64,000 nt of DNA, taken from the IMG/VR virus record IMGVR_UViG_3300010885_076238, positions 124,001 through 188,000 of that record; one strand, 5' to 3'. This document shows positions 14,983 through 22,858 of the stretch, one piece after another (position 1 is the stretch's first letter; every line of letters begins with the position of its first letter). The stretch is from a virus. Made by a program: the position numbers and the translations under genes. The notes beneath the pieces were generated by a model, which saw nothing but the letters and a program-made list of their open reading frames with translations, was not told where the DNA came from and ran no database searches.

Positions 14983-16986
14983 ATGTCAGATTACAAGCCT
15001 AGCGAATCGAAGAAGTGGTGGTGGGAAGATTACGATTATGACCATCGTGATTATTCCTACTCTAAGGGCAGCGGTTCACGCGGTTGGATGAGCAAGATCG
15101 GCGGCGACTCCGATGATTACTGGAAGCCTAAGAAGAACGTCAACGAGGTTTATCAAGACCTGTTGAACCAGTTGCAGAATAGCTCCAATATCATCGGCAG
15201 CGACGAGCTTGGTCAGATCGTTGTTCACTGGTCGGATGGGCAGAATGTAAATGATGTCAAGGCCGACAAGGCCGGTTGCCATAACATTTACCTTTCTCCT
15301 GACAATCTTCTTTCGACCAGTGGCAAGGGCAACGAAGTGTCGGAAGAGATTTTGGATGCGATGACCGGCAAGGTTTACTTGGCATCCACTCTTCGTGAGA
15401 CAGTCGATCCCAAGGCTTACGATCAGGCTAAGGCTGCTCGCGCGATAGTTGCTGACGCTAAGGCGAAGGGCAAGGGCAAGATCGATTCCAAGTCCAATGT
15501 TATCAGCAATGCTGTTACATTGTGGGAGTCTATCGAAACTTCAATCGCTCGTTCCAAGATCGTTGAAGATTGGGCTGGTTTCGGGCCTTACGTTGCCGGT
15601 GATGCCCAGCGTTCGTCTGCTAGTAAGCAGTCTGTTCAAGATTTTATCGATGCCAGTGTTGCAAAGCCTAGTGTCGATGCTGCGACTCTTGCTATCGCTT
15701 GGAATCTTCTCAACTCTAGTGATCCTGTTACTATTCCCGATTGTTACAATGGCTGCATCGACGCAGCGTCGGAAATGATGGAGGAAGAAATTCCTGCCGA
15801 GGATCGTTTTGAATCTTGCCGTGAACTTACTGATCGTATCCGTAAGATTCTCAAGACTAAGGAAATGGAAGGTTCCAGCGAAGGTGAACCCGATTCTGAG
15901 TCTGAGGGCGACGATCAAGACGGCGACGGTGGATCGCAGGGCGATAAGGATGGCGACGGCGACGGCTCGTCAGACAGTGATGATGATGACGGTACTGAAT
16001 GCGATGCTTCTGCAAAGCCGTCTGTGTGCGATGGTTCGCTTCTTGGCGAGACTGTTGACAATCGTACCGATGTCAACTTGAGTGAGCAGGAAGCGTCTGA
16101 AGAGGCTTCTAATTCTGATGAGGATAAGGCCGGAATTACTGCCGATGTACCAGATTCATTGTGCAATCTTGGCGAGAAGTATGACCTTATCAAGGTTGAT
16201 ATTCGCTCATCATTCAATGATGATTACAAGAAGATTGTTGCAGATCATCGCTCTGAAATTAGGTCGATCCGTTCCAGTCTGATGTTCCGTAATAATGTTA
16301 CTAAGATGGTTTCCTACGGGCATCGATCCGGCGACATTGATGAGAATAGTTTGTTCAAGATCAAGATGAATGATGATCGTGTTATGACTAAGGCCGATAG
16401 TGTTAGTAACAAGAAGATTGCCATCTGTCTTCTTGTTGATGAAAGTGGTTCTATGGGCTGCGATAATCGAGTCGAAGAGGCTTGTAACACGGCCATTGTC
16501 ATGGCAGAGAGTCTTCGTGGTATGGAAGGTATTTCGGTATCCATCTACGGCCACTCTGCGGAAGAGTCTCATAAGTATCGCAATGTTACATTGCGTGAGT
16601 ATTACTCTCCCCGACAGAATAATCTCGCTGCCTGTATGGAAATTAGTGCCCGCGCTCAGAACCATGATTCATATGCTATCCTGCATACTGCTAACATTTT
16701 CAATCGTGACTATCTCGACTATGATCGAAAGATTCTGTTCGTTATTAGTGACGGTGAACCGGCTGGCAGCGGCTATGGCGGCGCTCCTGCTAGGAAGCAT
16801 ATGCTGAACGTCAGTCAGGCTTGTGCTAAGAAGGGTGTTGAAGTGTATGGTGTTGGTGTAGCCAATGCTTTCACGCAGGCTGCTGGCGTGTCGATGTATG
16901 GCGATAATAAGTTCGTAGTTCTCAGCGACGTTCGTAGTTCGCTTGGAATTATGAGTCGGTTCATCCGCCAGATTGCGATGAAATAA
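14983..16986 (+). CDS. vWA protein with acidic linker (CobT-like architecture)
   Basis: AAGGAGA precedes the ATG. The order in 667 aa is: Tyr/Lys/Asp-rich start, a helical domain (about 40-270), an Asp/Glu/Ser/Gly linker (about 290-345), a second helical part, then a vWA domain from about 480 with the MIDAS motif DESGSMG, a Thr region and ILFVISDGEPAG. The acidic linker before the vWA is characteristic of CobT-like partners of AAA+ chelatases. It follows its ATPase by 45 bases and has its own family A motif at 14958. Confidence 0.85.
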   Translation: MSDYKPSESKKWWWEDYDYDHRDYSYSKGSGSRGWMSKIGGDSDDYWKPKKNVNEVYQDLLNQLQNSSNIIGSDELGQIVVHWSDGQNVNDVKADKAGCHNIYLSPDNLLSTSGKGNEVSEEILDAMTGKVYLASTLRETVDPKAYDQAKAARAIVADAKAKGKGKIDSKSNVISNAVTLWESIETSIARSKIVEDWAGFGPYVAGDAQRSSASKQSVQDFIDASVAKPSVDAATLAIAWNLLNSSDPVTIPDCYNGCIDAASEMMEEEIPAEDRFESCRELTDRIRKILKTKEMEGSSEGEPDSESEGDDQDGDGGSQGDKDGDGDGSSDSDDDDGTECDASAKPSVCDGSLLGETVDNRTDVNLSEQEASEEASNSDEDKAGITADVPDSLCNLGEKYDLIKVDIRSSFNDDYKKIVADHRSEIRSIRSSLMFRNNVTKMVSYGHRSGDIDENSLFKIKMNDDRVMTKADSVSNKKIAICLLVDESGSMGCDNRVEEACNTAIVMAESLRGMEGISVSIYGHSAEESHKYRNVTLREYYSPRQNNLAACMEISARAQNHDSYAILHTANIFNRDYLDYDRKILFVISDGEPAGSGYGGAPARKHMLNVSQACAKKGVEVYGVGVANAFTQAAGVSMYGDNKFVVLSDVRSSLGIMSRFIRQIAMK

Positions 16987-17051
16987 AAGTTACCCCCAGG
17001 CGTTATCCAAATAGATCACTAACCCCTAGAATAGAAAGGAGAATAAAAAAA

Positions 17052-17321
17052 ATGACACGACTTGATACCAAGCAGTTTGCAGAAGTTCTGGATGTTTCAT
17101 ACGTGGTTGCTGCTGGTCTGGTGAAGCATCTTGTTTCCACCGGACAGGCTACCCTCGTTGAGAAGCGTAAGAGCGAGAAGACCGAAAAGAATCCTGCGGG
17201 TCTCGGAAAGCCCACTCGTATTTACGAGGTTGCTGACTCTGTGACTCTCAGTCTTCTGCCGCGTGAAGTTGCTACTGTTACCGTTGATGAGACCGTCGAT
17301 GCTGTTGCTGAAGCGGCCTAA
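17052..17321 (+). CDS. Winged-helix protein, paralog 1 of 3 (89 aa)
   Basis: AAAGGAGA precedes the ATG. Residues 1-40 (LDTKQFAEVLDVSYVVAAGL, VKHLVSTGQATLVEKR) form an HTH and recognition helix; GKPTRIYEV is the wing. The same blocks occur in the genes at 25271 and 29296, so the phage carries three versions. Likely DNA-binding regulators or chromatin-like proteins; targets are unknown. Confidence 0.7.
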   Translation: MTRLDTKQFAEVLDVSYVVAAGLVKHLVSTGQATLVEKRKSEKTEKNPAGLGKPTRIYEVADSVTLSLLPREVATVTVDETVDAVAEAA

Positions 17322-17327
17322 CGTCAC

Positions 17328-17385
17328 ACCACCAAGAGAGGGGCGAGAAGTTCCAATACGATTCTCGCCCCTCTTCGATGGTGGT
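17328..17385 (+). terminator. Long hairpin terminator
   Basis: ACCACC pairs with GGTGGT and AGAGGGGCGAGAA with TTCTCGCCCCTCT, giving about 19 bp in two blocks. It overlaps the -35 box of the next promoter, so the two may interfere. Confidence 0.75.
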
Positions 17386-17412
17386 TGACAAATAAAGTTT
17401 CTGGACTATAAT
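17385..17412 (+). promoter_or_regulatory. Consensus sigma70 promoter
   Basis: TTGACA, 16 bases, TATAAT. It drives a transcript with no ORF that ends at the terminator at 17525-17565. Confidence 0.8.
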
Positions 17413-17418
17413 ATGAAA

Positions 17419-17566
17419 GTGTAGGTGCAATCTTTGTGTAGCTACGACAGTCAAGTAGAACTTAATATTAGTGGACATGAAAGCGGGTAAAACCGCCTAG
17501 TTAAGAAAAATATGGTGGGCATTCGGGGGAGGATAAATTAGTTTTTATCCTCCCCCTGCGTTTTTA
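17419..17566 (+). ncRNA. Small noncoding RNA with own promoter and terminator (about 148 nt)
   Basis: The stretch between a perfect sigma70 promoter and an intrinsic terminator has no credible ORF. Internal pairing includes CTTAA (17460s) with TTAAG (17500s) around the hairpin GCGG-GTAAAA-CCGC. The 13-bp terminator stem is at 525-537 and 544-556 of this kilobase, followed by TTTTT. A similar GAAAG..GGGTAAAA.CC block occurs in the RNA at 26836. No known family recognised. Confidence 0.7.
17525..17565 (+). terminator. Rho-independent terminator of the small RNA
   Basis: GGGGGAGGATAAA pairs perfectly with TTTATCCTCCCCC across a 6-base loop, followed by TGCG and a T5 run. Confidence 0.85.
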
Positions 17567-17597
17567 AATAAAAATAATTTCCATCCGTTATACTTCT

Positions 17598-17900
17598 ATG
17601 AACACAAGCACCATAAAAGAATACGAGCAGGCATTGATTGAGTGGATCGACACCCTCACGCTCAATGGCAAGTCTGGCCGAAGGGCCGTGTTCGTTGAGA
17701 GAAGCCTCAAGCGAAGGTACAAATTGACGGTGCAGAAGGCCGTTAGAATGTCCCCCAGTCAAATTCCAACCAACTGGTTCAAGGGCTTAGATGAGTTCAA
17801 GCTGCTCACACTGTGGCATCTGACAAACAATATCAGTCGAAAATTTAAGACTGAAATTCCAGAGCAGTTCAAATTCCGAAAACTTTTGGCGGAGCTGTAA
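17598..17900 (+). CDS. Hypothetical basic protein (100 aa)
   Basis: The ATG lies 6 bases after CGTTAT (17586-17591) without a ribosome-binding site. The product is helical and basic (GRRAVFVERSLKRRYKLTVQ). It ends EIPEQFKFRKLLAEL, a degenerate form of the shared C-terminal segment. A perfect 14-bp inverted repeat overlaps its stop codon. Confidence 0.6.
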   Translation: MNTSTIKEYEQALIEWIDTLTLNGKSGRRAVFVERSLKRRYKLTVQKAVRMSPSQIPTNWFKGLDEFKLLTLWHLTNNISRKFKTEIPEQFKFRKLLAEL

Positions 17901-17912
17901 AAGTTTTCGGAA
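17874..17912 (+). terminator. Perfect 14-bp hairpin across the stop codon
   Basis: TTCCGAAAACTTTT (874-887) pairs without mismatch with AAAAGTTTTCGGAA (899-912). The left arm is coding and the stop codon lies in the loop. Confidence 0.7.
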
Positions 17913-17973
17913 CAAACACCTGATGTTTATAGGCTACCAATAAATAAAAATTATTCTATTTCGTTATATGATT

Positions 17974-18450
17974 ATGAGCGGCGTAGCAGATATTGAGTAT
18001 GTGGAATTTGTCGGAGTTTTAGCCAAGGGAATAGGCAAGAAGCATAAGCGTGATATAGTTTTGTCTTGCGATCTTACGGGTCTGTTGAATCGCCAAGGAA
18101 TAAGCGGCGGAAGCTGTTATCAAATTGTCACCAATGACAAAAAATTAATTCAAAAATCACGGGAAACTCTATCGGATTGTTGGATCGACAAAGACTTCAA
18201 GAAAAATTTACGATCCAACATCAAGAACCACCTCCCAGAGAAACTTTATAATTATCTGGTAATGAGGAGCTTGGATGAAGAAGCCAATCTAAAAGATTTG
18301 CTAAATTATAGTGGTTGGGAAGTTTTAGAGTTGTTGCTGGAGACTGTTAGTCACGAAAGCGATTTCCGCAAATTCTTCGTCAAGATAAGCAAGGATAATT
18401 TAGAAATAATTCCTGCCGATGGTCAAGACAAAGTTAGCATTTCTTGGTAA
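17974..18450 (+). CDS. Hypothetical protein with LPExLHN-type segment (158 aa)
   Basis: ATG 17974 is 6 bases after CGTTAT; an in-frame ATG at 17968 touches the motif itself. The central segment HLPEKLYNYLVMRSL matches the shared module, followed by a helical C-terminus (LLNYSGWEVLELLLETV). No other motif recognised. Confidence 0.6.
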   Translation: MSGVADIEYVEFVGVLAKGIGKKHKRDIVLSCDLTGLLNRQGISGGSCYQIVTNDKKLIQKSRETLSDCWIDKDFKKNLRSNIKNHLPEKLYNYLVMRSLDEEANLKDLLNYSGWEVLELLLETVSHESDFRKFFVKISKDNLEIIPADGQDKVSISW

Positions 18451-18452
18451 TT

Positions 18453-18740
18453 ATGCGATTATTAATTAGAAATCCCTACCGTATTAAAAATAATTTCAAG
18501 AACCTGTTTTGCAGGTATTGCCATATTTTTGGTCATAAATATTTTGAGTTCGAAATACTAAGGGATAATTATTATTTATTTGAAGCCGAAGCTAAGTGGA
18601 CAACCAAACGAGATCATGCAGGAATTAAAATAATAATTGGAATTTTTGGTTATGCCATTGGAGCAACCATTTACGATAATCGACATTGGGACACTAAAAA
18701 AAATTGTTGGATTGAATCGCCGCTGGTAAAACCAAAGTAG
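18453..18740 (+). CDS. Hypothetical protein (95 aa)
   Basis: ATG 18453 lies just after the previous stop. An aromatic- and basic-rich start (NPYRIKNNFKNLFCRYCHIF) includes a Cys pair, and one hydrophobic segment follows (IIIGIFGYAIGATIY), so membrane association is possible. The last codons form one arm of the structured RNA below. Confidence 0.55.
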   Translation: MRLLIRNPYRIKNNFKNLFCRYCHIFGHKYFEFEILRDNYYLFEAEAKWTTKRDHAGIKIIIGIFGYAIGATIYDNRHWDTKKNCWIESPLVKPK

Positions 18741-18909
18741 ACTCGGCGGGCCATAAACCCCCTAATGCGTACCTGAGCAGATCGCCTTCGTGGTGGATGG
18801 TGATACAGGTGCATTACAAAAGCCGAAATGTACCTAGTTGTCTGGTAATCAGTAGGGCTAAACCCCGAATGCCAGTCCCAAAAGGACAAGGGACAACCGG
18901 CGATTTTTT
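18715..18909 (+). ncRNA. Structured RNA closed by a terminal helix and U-tract
   Basis: AATCGCCG (18715-18722) pairs with CGGCGATT (18898-18905), then T6. Inside, AATGC and ACCTG (18764-18775) pair with CAGGT and GCATT (18806-18815), GTTGTC (18837-18842) pairs with GACAAC (18892-18897), and GTCC-CAAAA-GGAC forms a hairpin. The 5' arm is the end of the upstream gene, so this could be a 3' UTR that also acts as terminator, or a processed RNA. It shares AGTAGGGC..CCCGAA with the RNA at 26691. Confidence 0.6.
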
Positions 18910-18912
18910 CTC

Positions 18913-18940
18913 TTGAAAATTAAAAATTTAACGCTATAAT
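18913..18940 (+). promoter_or_regulatory. Sigma70-like promoter for tRNA-Glu
   Basis: TTGAAA, 16 bases, TATAAT, ending 11 bases before the tRNA. Confidence 0.7.
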
Positions 18941-18951
18941 AATCATGTGAC

Positions 18952-19024
18952 GGCCCCATCTTCTAGAGGCCTAGGAAAGCGGACTTTCACTCCGCTAACA
19001 TGGGTTCGAATCCCATTGGGGTCA
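18952..19024 (+). tRNA. tRNA-Glu(TTC)
   Basis: Acceptor GGCCCCA/TGGGGTC, anticodon stem GCGGA/TCCGC with loop CTTTCAC, T arm ATGGG-TTCGAAT-CCCAT and discriminator A. CCA is not encoded. Confidence 0.95.
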
Positions 19025-19036
19025 CTATAATTCATC

Positions 19037-19297
19037 ATGCTCAATCACGAAGGCAAAGTTTTCAATCCTTACTCTTTCAAAGAGCTTACTGGTTGGGAAT
19101 TAGAGATTGTTGCTTTTTTAGATGATCAATATGATGCCAAAGCCAAGGATTATTTACTTGGAGACTTGAGTTGGGCAGATTACGTTCAGTCTAAAGAGCA
19201 AATCATATCGGACTTTTTTACAAAAAGGTACGGTAAAATTTATCTCGACCGTCTGCCTGATAATTTGAAAAATAAAATATTGGCTTATTCGTTATGA
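19037..19297 (+). CDS. Protein ending LPDNLKNKILAYSL (86 aa)
   Basis: It starts 12 bases after the tRNA. The body (FKELTGWELEIVAFLDDQYD) is helical and acidic. The C-terminal 14 residues match the next two genes. The bases encoding NKILAYSL are also the family A promoter of the next gene, so one stretch of DNA serves as both tail and promoter. Confidence 0.6.
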   Translation: MLNHEGKVFNPYSFKELTGWELEIVAFLDDQYDAKAKDYLLGDLSWADYVQSKEQIISDFFTKRYGKIYLDRLPDNLKNKILAYSL

Positions 19298-19301
19298 AAC
19301 T

Positions 19302-19511
19302 ATGAAATCCGATATTGATCTTTTTTTGAAGCCAGTTTGTGAAGAATATAACAAAAACCAAAGTGAAATGTCATTAAAATTAATTTTGGATCTGGTCACT
19401 TGTTTGCCAAACAAAAAAGAACCGATATTTGATCCAAAGTTTGTTTTTCAACTTATTCATAAAGAATTGCACGAAGAACTAAAAAATAAAATATTGGCTT
19501 ATTCGTTATGA
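19302..19511 (+). CDS. Protein ending ELKNKILAYSL (69 aa)
   Basis: The ATG lies 6 bases after CGTTAT (leaderless spacing). The body is unlike its neighbours, but the last 11 residues are nearly identical to those of the gene before, again encoded by a promoter motif (CGTTAT at 19504). It overlaps the next start by 4 bases. Confidence 0.6.
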   Translation: MKSDIDLFLKPVCEEYNKNQSEMSLKLILDLVTCLPNKKEPIFDPKFVFQLIHKELHEELKNKILAYSL

Positions 19512-19843
19512 AATATGAAACAAGTACGAACATTAGAGACTGGCTGCCTACTTGGCTTAAGTATGACAAAGTAGAAAATATAAAATTCTATAACGGAATT
19601 CCAGCAGTAGAATTTGTGAATGAACTTCTTGATTGGGTAGATAATTCCAAGCTGGGCGATCTTAGAAAGAAAAAATACACACACTTCATCATATATCATG
19701 CAGTTCAAGCCCTAACCAGAGAAGTGAAAAATCTCCAGATAGCTTATAAAGAATTAGTTGATTACATTAATTGGCTAAGTAAGAAGCTTAAGAAACCTCT
19801 TCCCGAAAATGCTCGTAATCAAGTAATCGCATATAGCCTGTAG
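19508..19843 (+). CDS. Protein ending LPENARNQVIAYSL (111 aa)
   Basis: The start ATG is inside the CGTTATG motif, unlike other copies, so the transcript start must differ or the start is wrong; no other in-frame ATG is close. The product begins KYETSTNIRDWLPTWLKYDK. Its tail repeats IAYSL using different codons and without a promoter there, which argues that the peptide itself is conserved. Confidence 0.55.
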   Translation: MKYETSTNIRDWLPTWLKYDKVENIKFYNGIPAVEFVNELLDWVDNSKLGDLRKKKYTHFIIYHAVQALTREVKNLQIAYKELVDYINWLSKKLKKPLPENARNQVIAYSL

Positions 19844-19862
19844 TCATGTTATACTGTGTAAC

Positions 19863-19952
19863 ATGATTGAATTCATATTTTCTTGTTTTTGTATTATTAT
19901 TTGCGGAATTTCTGGCTATTTAATTGGCGAATTTATTAAATTAAACACCTGA
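19863..19952 (+). CDS. Tiny membrane peptide (29 aa)
   Basis: A TATACT box lies 13 bases upstream. The product IEFIFSCFCIIICGISGYLI is one hydrophobic span. Its TGA stop is the TGA inside the family B motif AACACCTGATGTTTAT. Marginal call. Confidence 0.4.
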   Translation: MIEFIFSCFCIIICGISGYLIGEFIKLNT

Positions 19953-20019
19953 TGTTTATCTGAGTCTGACCTGTCCGCTAATATACAAAAATAATAAAAA
20001 AGCCAATTCGTTATGAATT

Positions 20020-20280
20020 ATGGCAAATACTTCCGTTCTTGAAGAGTTGAAGAAGTTCATTCCCTACGCTGTGCAAAACAGTGTTAGAAGGAAAGAGCGC
20101 CAAGGATCTGAGCAGTGGATGAAAGAGTTTGACGAGCAATTAATTAATATGTATTTGACCGGAGTGAAGAAGCGTAAGAGCGATAAGGCTCTATGCGAAT
20201 ATGCCAAGTTGATTGCTACTGCAAATGGCGTTGAACTTCCTGACAACATTAAATATTTTCTAATTTTATTGAACATATAA
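20020..20280 (+). CDS. Hypothetical protein with ELPDNIK tail (86 aa)
   Basis: The ATG lies 5 bases after CGTTAT. The product is helical and basic (AVQNSVRRKERQGSEQWMKE). It carries one shared unit (ALCEYAKLIATANGVELPDN) and a hydrophobic end (IKYFLILLNI). Confidence 0.6.
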   Translation: MANTSVLEELKKFIPYAVQNSVRRKERQGSEQWMKEFDEQLINMYLTGVKKRKSDKALCEYAKLIATANGVELPDNIKYFLILLNI

Positions 20281-20313
20281 AATAAAAATTAGTGTCGTTC
20301 GTTATGACATTAT

Positions 20314-20386
20314 GGGGCGTTCGTCTAACGGTCAAAGACGCCAGTCTTATTAACTGGACATGGGTGTTCGATTCACTCACGCCCTA
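20314..20386 (+). tRNA. tRNA-Ile(TAT)
   Basis: Acceptor GGGGCGT/ACGCCCT, D stem GTCT/AGAC, anticodon stem CCAGT/ACTGG with loop CTTATTA, T stem GGGTG/CACTC and discriminator A. Anticodon UAU reads AUA, a rare codon in many bacteria. Position 37 is T instead of the usual A, so a different function cannot be excluded. Confidence 0.85.
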
Positions 20387-20400
20387 CTAGGAGATTTACT

Positions 20401-20697
20401 ATGTGTGAAGATTGCGAAAAGAAGTGGGCTGAAAGCATCTTTGAAGACGATGAGTTTCGTGGCAAGATTCTTGATGACTTTGAAATCCAACACTTTTGTG
20501 ATGGGACATTCAGATTCAACAGCGTTATTGCAACTGACTTTGCAAAATTTCTAAAGGAACAAGGAGACGAACACGGTCAGTGGGAAGAAGATTCTTCTGA
20601 AGAAGAAAAGATCGAATCGGCTACTGGCGTTGTTCATCGTTTGTTGGACATAGTCGGAGAAAGCCAGCAGCATCTTGCTAAATTTTCTTTGAATTAA
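20401..20697 (+). CDS. Hypothetical acidic protein (98 aa)
   Basis: AGGAGA precedes the ATG 14 bases after the tRNA, so it may be co-transcribed with it. A CxxC start (MCEDCEKKW) is followed by an acidic helical body. The downstream spacer repeats TTGCAAAAGGC twice. Function unknown. Confidence 0.55.
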   Translation: MCEDCEKKWAESIFEDDEFRGKILDDFEIQHFCDGTFRFNSVIATDFAKFLKEQGDEHGQWEEDSSEEEKIESATGVVHRLLDIVGESQQHLAKFSLN

Positions 20698-20781
20698 ATT
20701 GCAAAAGGCTGGCTGGTTTTGTTGCAAAAGGCCGTATAAAATAAAAAGAAAATAATTTCGTTATGGTCTTAGAGGTGAAAT

Positions 20782-22500
20782 ATGGCGGATAGTGCGATTC
20801 TAAACAGATACGATGGGCCTTGTTGTTCTTGTGGCAATTTTGTGCCATCTTCTGGAACTGAGCAAGGCTATGCCGTAAAGGAAAGCGGTCGTTGGAATCG
20901 TTACTGCAAACTGTGCAGTCCGATCAAGCTAAAGACTGACCGCAAGCTTACAAAAGATGGTCGAATCTATATGCCATTCGACCGATCCGCTCTTGATATA
21001 CTCAGGAGTGTTCCTGGTGCTTGGTTTGACCGTCAAGAAGTTTGTTGGCATGTGAGTTTGAAAGAGGGGGATCGTGCTCGTCTTTTGGAAATCGCTGCTG
21101 CTCTTGAATTGGAAGTAGACCCAGAACTCCAGAATATTGAGTTGTCTCAGCAATCTATCGATGCCGCTGACAGTGGTCTTTATCCATTTCAGGTTCATGG
21201 CGTCGATTGGCTGAGTAAGGGTTCCCATCGTCTTCTAGGAGACGATATGGGTTTGGGCAAGACTGTTCAAACCATCATGGCTCTTCCCAAAGATGCAGCA
21301 GCCATTGTTGTTGCACCTGCCAGCGTAAAATACAATTGGAAGAAAGAAGTAGAAAAGTGGAGGCCTGATCTGGAGGTTGCAATCATCCCTAATGAGAAGG
21401 GATTTAGGTTGCCTAGATTTGGCGAGGTTGTAATTTGCAATTATGAGACGCTCCCAGAATATCTGGAGCCTAAGAAGATTACTCCTACTTCTAAGAGTTG
21501 GGAAGTCGCCGTGACTTGGCCATCGTCAGAGATGGCTAAACATTCTAAGAATATCACCCTGATCGTTGACGAGGCGCAAAAAGTAAAAAACTATAAGACT
21601 AAACGATCCAAGCGTATCAAAGGCTTGAGCATGAGTGCCAAAAATATTTGGGCATTGACCGGCACTCCGTTGGAAAATCGCCCAGAAGATTTGTTCGGAA
21701 TTCTTGAATCTCTTCAAATGCAGATGAAAGTATTCGGTGGATGGGGCAAGTTTGTCAAGTATATGAACGGCAACAAAAACAGATGGGGCGGATATGAATG
21801 GGGCAAGCCTAGTCCTATCGTTCCTGAGTTGCTCCGTCGTGTTATGCTTCGACGCAAACGCGAAGATGTCCTCCCAGACCTTCCGTCCAAAACTTACTCA
21901 TATGTAAAGGTTGATCTTCCTAAGCATTTGAAGAAGTATATGGATGATCTCTGGGCCAGATATGAAGGCACTATCAGAGAAAAGAATCTTCCGCCGTTCG
22001 AAGAGTTCTCTAAAATTCGTGCCGATCTCGCAGCATCCAGAATTGACGCTGTCATTGAGCTAGTAGAGGAGCATGAGGAGGACGAAATTCCTCTTGTTGT
22101 ATTTTGTTCGCATCTTGAACCGTTGAATAAATTGGCGGAACGTGATGGGTGGAAGAAGATTACTGGAGATATTTCGCCTATCGAACGTCAAAAGATTGTC
22201 GATGAATTTCAGTCTGGGAAACTCAAGGGAGTTGCCGTCAGCATCAAAGCCGGTGGTGTCGGTATTACTTTGACTAAAGCATGGAAAGCAATCTTCGTTG
22301 ACCTTGATTGGGTTCCGGGCGCAAACCAGCAAGCCGAAGACAGAATCTGCCGTATCGGTCAAGAATCAAATAAAATTGAAATCGTTCGAATGGTGAGCGA
22401 TCACGCTCTCGATATCCACGTTCTTGATCTAATCGATTGGAAGATGCGTATCATCGAACAGTCGGTTGACGCTAGTGTGACAAGTGTAAAAAAAAAGTAG
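20782..22500 (+). CDS. SNF2-family DNA-dependent ATPase (SMARCAL1-like)
   Basis: AGAGGTG precedes the ATG. A zinc knuckle (CCSCGNF..CKLC) starts the 572-aa protein, followed by a HARP-like segment (about residues 50-110: GRIYMPFDRSALDILRSVPG). The SNF2 motifs are DDMGLGKT (I), VVAPASVKYNW (Ia), IVDEAQKVKN (II), ALTGTPLENR (III), VAVSIKAGGVGITLT (V) and QAEDRICRIGQ (VI). Such proteins anneal or remodel DNA at forks or during recombination. The stop follows nine A residues that include an in-frame A AAA AAG slippery site. Confidence 0.93.
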   Translation: MADSAILNRYDGPCCSCGNFVPSSGTEQGYAVKESGRWNRYCKLCSPIKLKTDRKLTKDGRIYMPFDRSALDILRSVPGAWFDRQEVCWHVSLKEGDRARLLEIAAALELEVDPELQNIELSQQSIDAADSGLYPFQVHGVDWLSKGSHRLLGDDMGLGKTVQTIMALPKDAAAIVVAPASVKYNWKKEVEKWRPDLEVAIIPNEKGFRLPRFGEVVICNYETLPEYLEPKKITPTSKSWEVAVTWPSSEMAKHSKNITLIVDEAQKVKNYKTKRSKRIKGLSMSAKNIWALTGTPLENRPEDLFGILESLQMQMKVFGGWGKFVKYMNGNKNRWGGYEWGKPSPIVPELLRRVMLRRKREDVLPDLPSKTYSYVKVDLPKHLKKYMDDLWARYEGTIREKNLPPFEEFSKIRADLAASRIDAVIELVEEHEEDEIPLVVFCSHLEPLNKLAERDGWKKITGDISPIERQKIVDEFQSGKLKGVAVSIKAGGVGITLTKAWKAIFVDLDWVPGANQQAEDRICRIGQESNKIEIVRMVSDHALDIHVLDLIDWKMRIIEQSVDASVTSVKKK

Positions 22501-22643
22501 TAGTAGATAAAAAAGAACCAGAGCTAGATGCTAAGACGTTACGAGAATTAGACGAACAATATTCAAAAGAAAAATCAGATAGAAAGAATCTCCAAGAAAC
22601 AATAAATTTCATGAAGTCTCTTCTAGATGACGATGACGAATGA
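22501..22643 (+). CDS. Possible -1 frameshift extension of the SNF2 protein
   Basis: In the -1 frame after the A9 run, the reading frame stays open for about 48 codons (KVVVDKKEPELDAKTLRELD and on to LLDDDDE). It has no early start codon of its own. A AAA AAG (22491-22497) is the same heptamer as in dnaX. Either the phage makes a short and a long form, or the homopolymer length is wrong in this assembly. No strong downstream hairpin is obvious. Confidence 0.4.
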
Positions 22644-22648
22644 ATGCC

Positions 22649-22753
22649 TTGCACAAATTTTAATTACTAAAGTCCAACTTAAGAATAATTTTTAATTTAC
22701 TTAATTTGGGCGTTAGTAATTAATAATTTATATGACGAATACCTGATGTTTAT
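22649..22753 (+). promoter_or_regulatory. Composite boundary module
   Basis: TTGCACAAATTTT 6 bases after the extension stop, an AT-rich imperfect hairpin (ATTACTAA with TTAGTAAT) and AATACCTGATGTTTAT at 22738-22753. Confidence 0.5.
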
Positions 22754-22801
22754 TAACTGATTTTTCTTTTCGAAAATAAGTCAAGTTTACGCAAACCTTT
22801 G

Positions 22802-22858
22802 TGGCATAAGGACTTACGACAAAAAACTTTAACTTATTCATCCTAAGTCCTTATGTGA
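22802..22858 (+). repeat. Inverted repeat CATAAGGACTTA
   Basis: CATAAGGACTTA and TAAGTCCTTATG form a perfect 12-bp stem around about 27 bases, flanked on both sides by TTTACG. It may be a terminator or an operator; there is no U-tract. Confidence 0.5.
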
